64,000 nucleotides of DNA, taken from Aquabacterium sp. A3. Its GTDB lineage: Bacteria > Pseudomonadota > Gammaproteobacteria > Burkholderiales > Burkholderiaceae_C. The position numbers and the translations under genes are program-made. Positions 60,773-64,000 of the stretch are shown here, piece by piece (positions within the stretch are counted from its first letter, which is position 1; every line of letters starts with the position of its first letter). The notes under the pieces are model-generated. The model had not been told where the DNA came from and ran no database searches. It saw only the letters and a list, made by a program, of their open reading frames with translations. The stretch lies in assembly GCF_038069945.1 (NCBI RefSeq), contig NZ_JBBPEV010000001.1:1736001-1800000 (forward strand), written 5' to 3'.

Positions 60773-62992
60773 ATGCAAGTCAACGACGAAGATGCCGAGA
60801 TCATTGCCGCAGCACGTGAGGGCTTCATGGAAGAGGCGAGCGACATGCTGCGCCAGTTCGAACAGGCCCTGCTGACCTTGGAGAACACGCCAGACGACAC
60901 CGAGATGCTCAACGCAGCCTTTCGGGCGGCGCACACCATCAAGGGCACGGCTGGCCTCTTCGGCTTCACCCATGTGGTGAGCTTCACCCATGGCGTGGAG
61001 AGCGTCATGGACGACCTGCGGAGCGGTAGCCTGCCATTGAGCGCGGATTTGTTTGCCGTGTTGCTGGCCTGCCGCGACCAGATGGAAAAGCTCATGGACG
61101 AAGTGGTGAGCGGGCAGGCCAGCGACGCGGTGGCCGAGCGAGGGCGGGAGCTGACCGAAGCGCTCCTGCGTCTGCGTGGCCAGGCCCTGCCGGAGGCCCC
61201 TGGCGCCAGCGACGCTTCGCCTGCGGCCCCACCAGCGGAGTTGTTGCCCACCTCGCCAAGCACATGCTGGCACATCACCCTGCGCTTCGGCCCGGACGCC
61301 CTGCGCAATGGCCTTGATCCTCTGGCCTTCATCCGCTACCTGCGCAATCTGGGGGATCTGCAGGCGGTGCACACCTGGACAGATCCGGTGCCTGAACTGG
61401 CCCACCTCGACCCCGAATCCTGCCACCTGGGTTTTGACATCGCCTTGGCGACCGAGCGCGGTCATGACGACATTGCGGCGGTGTTCGAGTTTGCCGAAGA
61501 CGACTGCGACATCCACATCCTGGCGCCAGACACCGAACGCCAGGTCTACCTGACGCTGGGCGATCAGCTGGGCCTGCACGATGAAGGACTGCAGCGCTGG
61601 CTGCAGGTCCTGGACCAACAAGGTTGTGCCGTCCACGAGCGCCACGAGCACCCCGCCGACGAAGCGGCTGAGTTGTCGGCAGCATCCATCGACCCGGTGC
61701 CGGTGGCTGAAGACGTCCTGGAGCCGCTGCCAGTTGAACGCCGCACGCCCGTGGCCGACCGCCGTGTGAACGACCAAGGGCGGCGCGCCGGTGATGCCAA
61801 ATTCATCCGCGTGCGCGCCGACAAGCTCGACAAACTCATCGACCTCATCGGCGAGCTGGTGATCGCCAGCTCGGGGGCTCAACTGGCGGCGCACCAGGAG
61901 CGATCGCCCCTGGTGACAGAGGCCACACAACGGATACATGACCTGGTACAGGAAGCACGCGATGGTGCACTGGGCCTGCGCATGGTGCCGATCGGCGAGA
62001 CCTTCTCCCGCTTCCAGCGGGTGGTGCGCGATGTATCGAAGAACCTGGGCAAGGACGTGGACCTGCAGATCACCGGGGCCGATACCGAGCTGGACAAAAG
62101 CATGGTGGAAACGATCGCCGACCCGCTCATGCACCTGGTTCGCAACAGCCTGGACCACGGCATCGAATCGGCCAGCGAACGACTGGAGCAAGGCAAGAGC
62201 GCCAAAGGTCAGTTGGCGCTGCACGCATACCATGAGTCAGGCACCATCGTCATTGAAGTCAGCGACGATGGCCGTGGCCTGAACCGTGAACGCATATTGA
62301 CGAAAGCCATTGAGCGTGGTCTGGTCAGTCCTGAGCAAACCCTGAGCGATGCCGAGGTGCACCAGCTCATCTGCCATCCCGGTTTTTCAACGGCCGAGCA
62401 AGTCACGGACATTTCAGGCCGTGGGGTGGGCATGGACGTGGTCAAGCGCAACATCGAGGCCTTGCGCGGACAGATGTTGTTGGCCAGCGAAGCGGGCCGA
62501 GGCACGACCACCCAGATCCGACTGCCATTGACGCTGGCCATCATCGATGGCTTTTTGTGCGAGGTGGGCGATGTCCACTATGTGGTACCTCTGGAGATGG
62601 TGGTCGAGTGCATCGAAACCCCATCAGAGTACCGCCGCGCACCCGAGGCATCCACGGGCTACTTTGACTTGCGGGGCGAGACGCTGCCCTACCTGGACCT
62701 GGCGCGGCACTTTGGCGTCAAACCTCAGGCCAACAGCCGACGCAGCTTGCTGCTGGTTCGCGCCGGCATCGGCACGATCGGCCTCATCGTGGACAAGCTG
62801 GCCGGCGAGCACCAGACCGTCATCAAACCCCTTGGCGCCATGTTCAGCCAGGTCAGAGGTCTGGCCGGCTCCACCATTCTGGGCAGCGGTGACGTGGCCC
62901 TCATTCTCGATGTTCCCGCACTGGTCAACCAGTGCGTTCACCAAAGCCACCTGGTGCGCTCACACGCAGATGGCACCCACCATCGCCACTGA
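60773..62992 (+). CDS. cheA: Chemotaxis histidine kinase CheA (second copy)
   Basis: A 739-residue kinase. P1/Hpt (1-110) has H54 in AAHTIKGTAGLFGF. A regulatory domain (about 165-255) has WHITLRFGPDALRNGLDP and VFEFAEDDCDIHIL. Dimerisation is about 342-395 (KLDKLIDLIGELVIASSG). The ATPase is about 400-570 (HLVRNSLDHGIE near 453, VSDDGRGL, SGRGVGMDVV), and the CheW-like P5 about 585-739. It differs from the first CheA in the P2 region and linker, so the two probably serve different CheY partners. It lies 15 bp after the STAS gene. The multi-HAMP receptor gene follows 15 bp later. Confidence 0.96.
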   Translation: MQVNDEDAEIIAAAREGFMEEASDMLRQFEQALLTLENTPDDTEMLNAAFRAAHTIKGTAGLFGFTHVVSFTHGVESVMDDLRSGSLPLSADLFAVLLACRDQMEKLMDEVVSGQASDAVAERGRELTEALLRLRGQALPEAPGASDASPAAPPAELLPTSPSTCWHITLRFGPDALRNGLDPLAFIRYLRNLGDLQAVHTWTDPVPELAHLDPESCHLGFDIALATERGHDDIAAVFEFAEDDCDIHILAPDTERQVYLTLGDQLGLHDEGLQRWLQVLDQQGCAVHERHEHPADEAAELSAASIDPVPVAEDVLEPLPVERRTPVADRRVNDQGRRAGDAKFIRVRADKLDKLIDLIGELVIASSGAQLAAHQERSPLVTEATQRIHDLVQEARDGALGLRMVPIGETFSRFQRVVRDVSKNLGKDVDLQITGADTELDKSMVETIADPLMHLVRNSLDHGIESASERLEQGKSAKGQLALHAYHESGTIVIEVSDDGRGLNRERILTKAIERGLVSPEQTLSDAEVHQLICHPGFSTAEQVTDISGRGVGMDVVKRNIEALRGQMLLASEAGRGTTTQIRLPLTLAIIDGFLCEVGDVHYVVPLEMVVECIETPSEYRRAPEASTGYFDLRGETLPYLDLARHFGVKPQANSRRSLLLVRAGIGTIGLIVDKLAGEHQTVIKPLGAMFSQVRGLAGSTILGSGDVALILDVPALVNQCVHQSHLVRSHADGTHHRH

Positions 62993-63007
62993 TTTCAGGA
63001 GCTTTTC

Positions 63008-64000
63008 ATGCTTGCACAACTGTTCGGACAGCAAGACCGCCAGGGTCGGGAAGAAATCAACCAGGCGGCCGCAGAACTCGGCCGCGTGCTGGAGGCTGCT
63101 GCTCAGGGCGACCTGAGTCAACGCGTCACCATGAACCGGCTGACGGGCCTGGACCCCAACCTCGGGCGCCACCTCAACAAGCTGCTGGATCAGATCTCCG
63201 CACTGGACCGAGAGGTGCAGCGTGTCAACACACAACACGCCATCGGTGACATCGATGATGAAGTCCAGACCGAGCAGCTCGATGGCGACTTCAAGGCGCT
63301 GGGACAACGGGTCAACGAACTCGTCAATGCCCACATCAGTGTGAAGAAGCGCGCCCTGGCCGTGTTCGACGAGTTCGGGCGCGGCAATTTCGACGCCAAG
63401 ATCGAGCAACTGCCAGGCAAGAAGGCCTTCATCAATCAGATCATCGAGAGTGTGCGTGGCAACCTCACTGGCCTGATCTCCGAGATGAATCACATGGCGC
63501 AGGAGCACGAGGCTGGAGACATCGACGTGCGCATACAGGTCGATCGCTTTCAAGGTGCATTTGCCACCATGGCCGAGGGCGTCAATGAGATGGTCGCTGC
63601 CCACATCCGGGTGAAGAAGCGCGCCTTGGCGGTCATCGATGAACTGGGGCGTGGTCACTTTGATGCCGAGATCGAACAACTGCCAGGCAAGAAGGCATTC
63701 ATCAACGAGACCGTCGAGCGGGTGCGTGCACTGTTCAAGCACATCGACGCCCAACGTCAAGAGGCCATCCGTGTTCGGCAGGCGCTGGACGAGGTCAGCG
63801 CCAGCGTGATGATTGCCGATGCCGATGGCGTGATCCGCTACTGCAACAAGAGCGTCAACACCATGCTCAGGATCGCAGAGGCTGATCTGCGCAAGGCCTT
63901 GCCCAACTTCTCGGCGGACAAGGTGATCGGGCACAGCTTCGATGAGTTCCACCGTAACCCGGCCCACCAGCGCAACCTGCTGGGCATGATCAAAGGTACG
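63008..64000 (+). CDS. Multi-HAMP/PAS methyl-accepting protein, partial at the right edge
   Basis: 331 codons are visible with no stop. No N-terminal membrane span is seen. Residues about 10-60 and 60-240 are HAMP-like coiled-coil modules, with a near-exact duplication (see repeat at 63311) of the VNELVNAHISVKKRALAVFD type. A PAS domain begins at about 262 (ALDEVSASVMIADADGVIRY, FDEFHRNPAHQRNLL). This is the architecture of Aer2/McpB-like cytosolic receptors with stacked HAMP and PAS domains, which can bind haem; the signalling tip would lie beyond the window. CAGGAGC lies seven bases before the ATG. It is likely the receptor for the second CheA. Confidence 0.82.
   Translation, partial: MLAQLFGQQDRQGREEINQAAAELGRVLEAAAQGDLSQRVTMNRLTGLDPNLGRHLNKLLDQISALDREVQRVNTQHAIGDIDDEVQTEQLDGDFKALGQRVNELVNAHISVKKRALAVFDEFGRGNFDAKIEQLPGKKAFINQIIESVRGNLTGLISEMNHMAQEHEAGDIDVRIQVDRFQGAFATMAEGVNEMVAAHIRVKKRALAVIDELGRGHFDAEIEQLPGKKAFINETVERVRALFKHIDAQRQEAIRVRQALDEVSASVMIADADGVIRYCNKSVNTMLRIAEADLRKALPNFSADKVIGHSFDEFHRNPAHQRNLLGMIKGT
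63311..63715 (+). repeat. Tandem duplication of a HAMP module within the receptor gene
   Basis: Segments beginning at 63311 and 63581 are 270 bases (90 codons) apart and encode nearly the same module: NAHISVKKRALAVFDEFGRG and AAHIRVKKRALAVIDELGRG, each then followed by EQLPGKKAFIN. The duplication keeps frame and fits stacked HAMP units. Confidence 0.8.

Noticed and set aside
60521..62233. A 570-codon minus-strand frame opposite STAS and CheA copy 2
   Set aside because: Shadow of the coding strand; no start context and no domains.

Overview
The window is a high-GC bacterial chromosome segment with dense, short-spaced genes and several ATGA start/stop overlaps. The gene set points to the order Burkholderiales (betaproteobacteria), probably a Comamonadaceae or Leptothrix/Aquabacterium-like genus. 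It includes a filamentous adhesin with a TpsB partner, a homocysteine methyltransferase encoded apart from the rest of MetH, PhoH-YbeY, YaeQ, 36-heptad-type chemoreceptors and a large chemosensory cluster. The taxonomic call is inference from gene content and composition; there is no rRNA or tRNA in the window.

Layout. (1) 1-16.3 kb, minus strand: a two-partner-secretion operon of TpsB transporter, a SapC-like protein, and a giant LktA-type filamentous adhesin. The adhesin runs off the left edge, with at least 4,611 codons and no stop. (2) 16.5-29.1 kb: housekeeping and signalling genes: an M48 protease and an AmpG-like permease (minus); an MCP ending in a CheR/CheB tether pentapeptide; a Hyi-family isomerase; an alpha/beta hydrolase; YaeQ; a Cache-domain MCP; an aromatic/aspartate aminotransferase (minus); and a GAF-PAS-GAF-GGDEF diguanylate cyclase. 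(3) 29.1-33.0 kb: an islet of visibly lower GC. It holds a PIN-Sel1 protein, a divergent XRE-type regulator with three helically phased operators, a YaaW-family protein carrying a C-terminal zinc ribbon, and a 42-residue membrane peptide. A 260-bp imperfect inverted repeat follows. (4) 33.0-42.1 kb: glutathione peroxidase and a Tat-exported dienelactone hydrolase (minus), a hybrid histidine kinase, a minus-strand run of 7TM-type histidine kinase, NarL-type regulator, RuvA and M14 carboxypeptidase, then PhoH-YbeY. (5) 42.3-64.0 kb: a chemosensory region with two CheA kinases, CheB, CheR, five single-domain CheY-like proteins, a triple-CheW scaffold, a cytosolic receptor with two signalling tips, a HEAT-repeat protein, two STAS or STAS-like proteins, a conventional but divergent MCP, and a multi-HAMP/PAS receptor cut by the right edge. 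A lipocalin and the MetH-type methyltransferase interrupt it.

The most unusual element is a set of three proteins in the chemosensory region (42718, 53535 and 58507). Each joins a short receptor-type coiled coil to a C-terminal block with an F-x-D-x3-Q motif like the catalytic helix of the CheY phosphatase CheZ, and each ends in an acidic-hydrophobic tail (IELF or VEFF). Each lies next to a gene for a single-domain CheY-like protein, and no ordinary cheZ is visible. The third copy has lost the receptor tip consensus but keeps the Asp and Gln. I infer a family of receptor-shaped CheY phosphatases or sinks serving a two-CheA, multi-CheY pathway.
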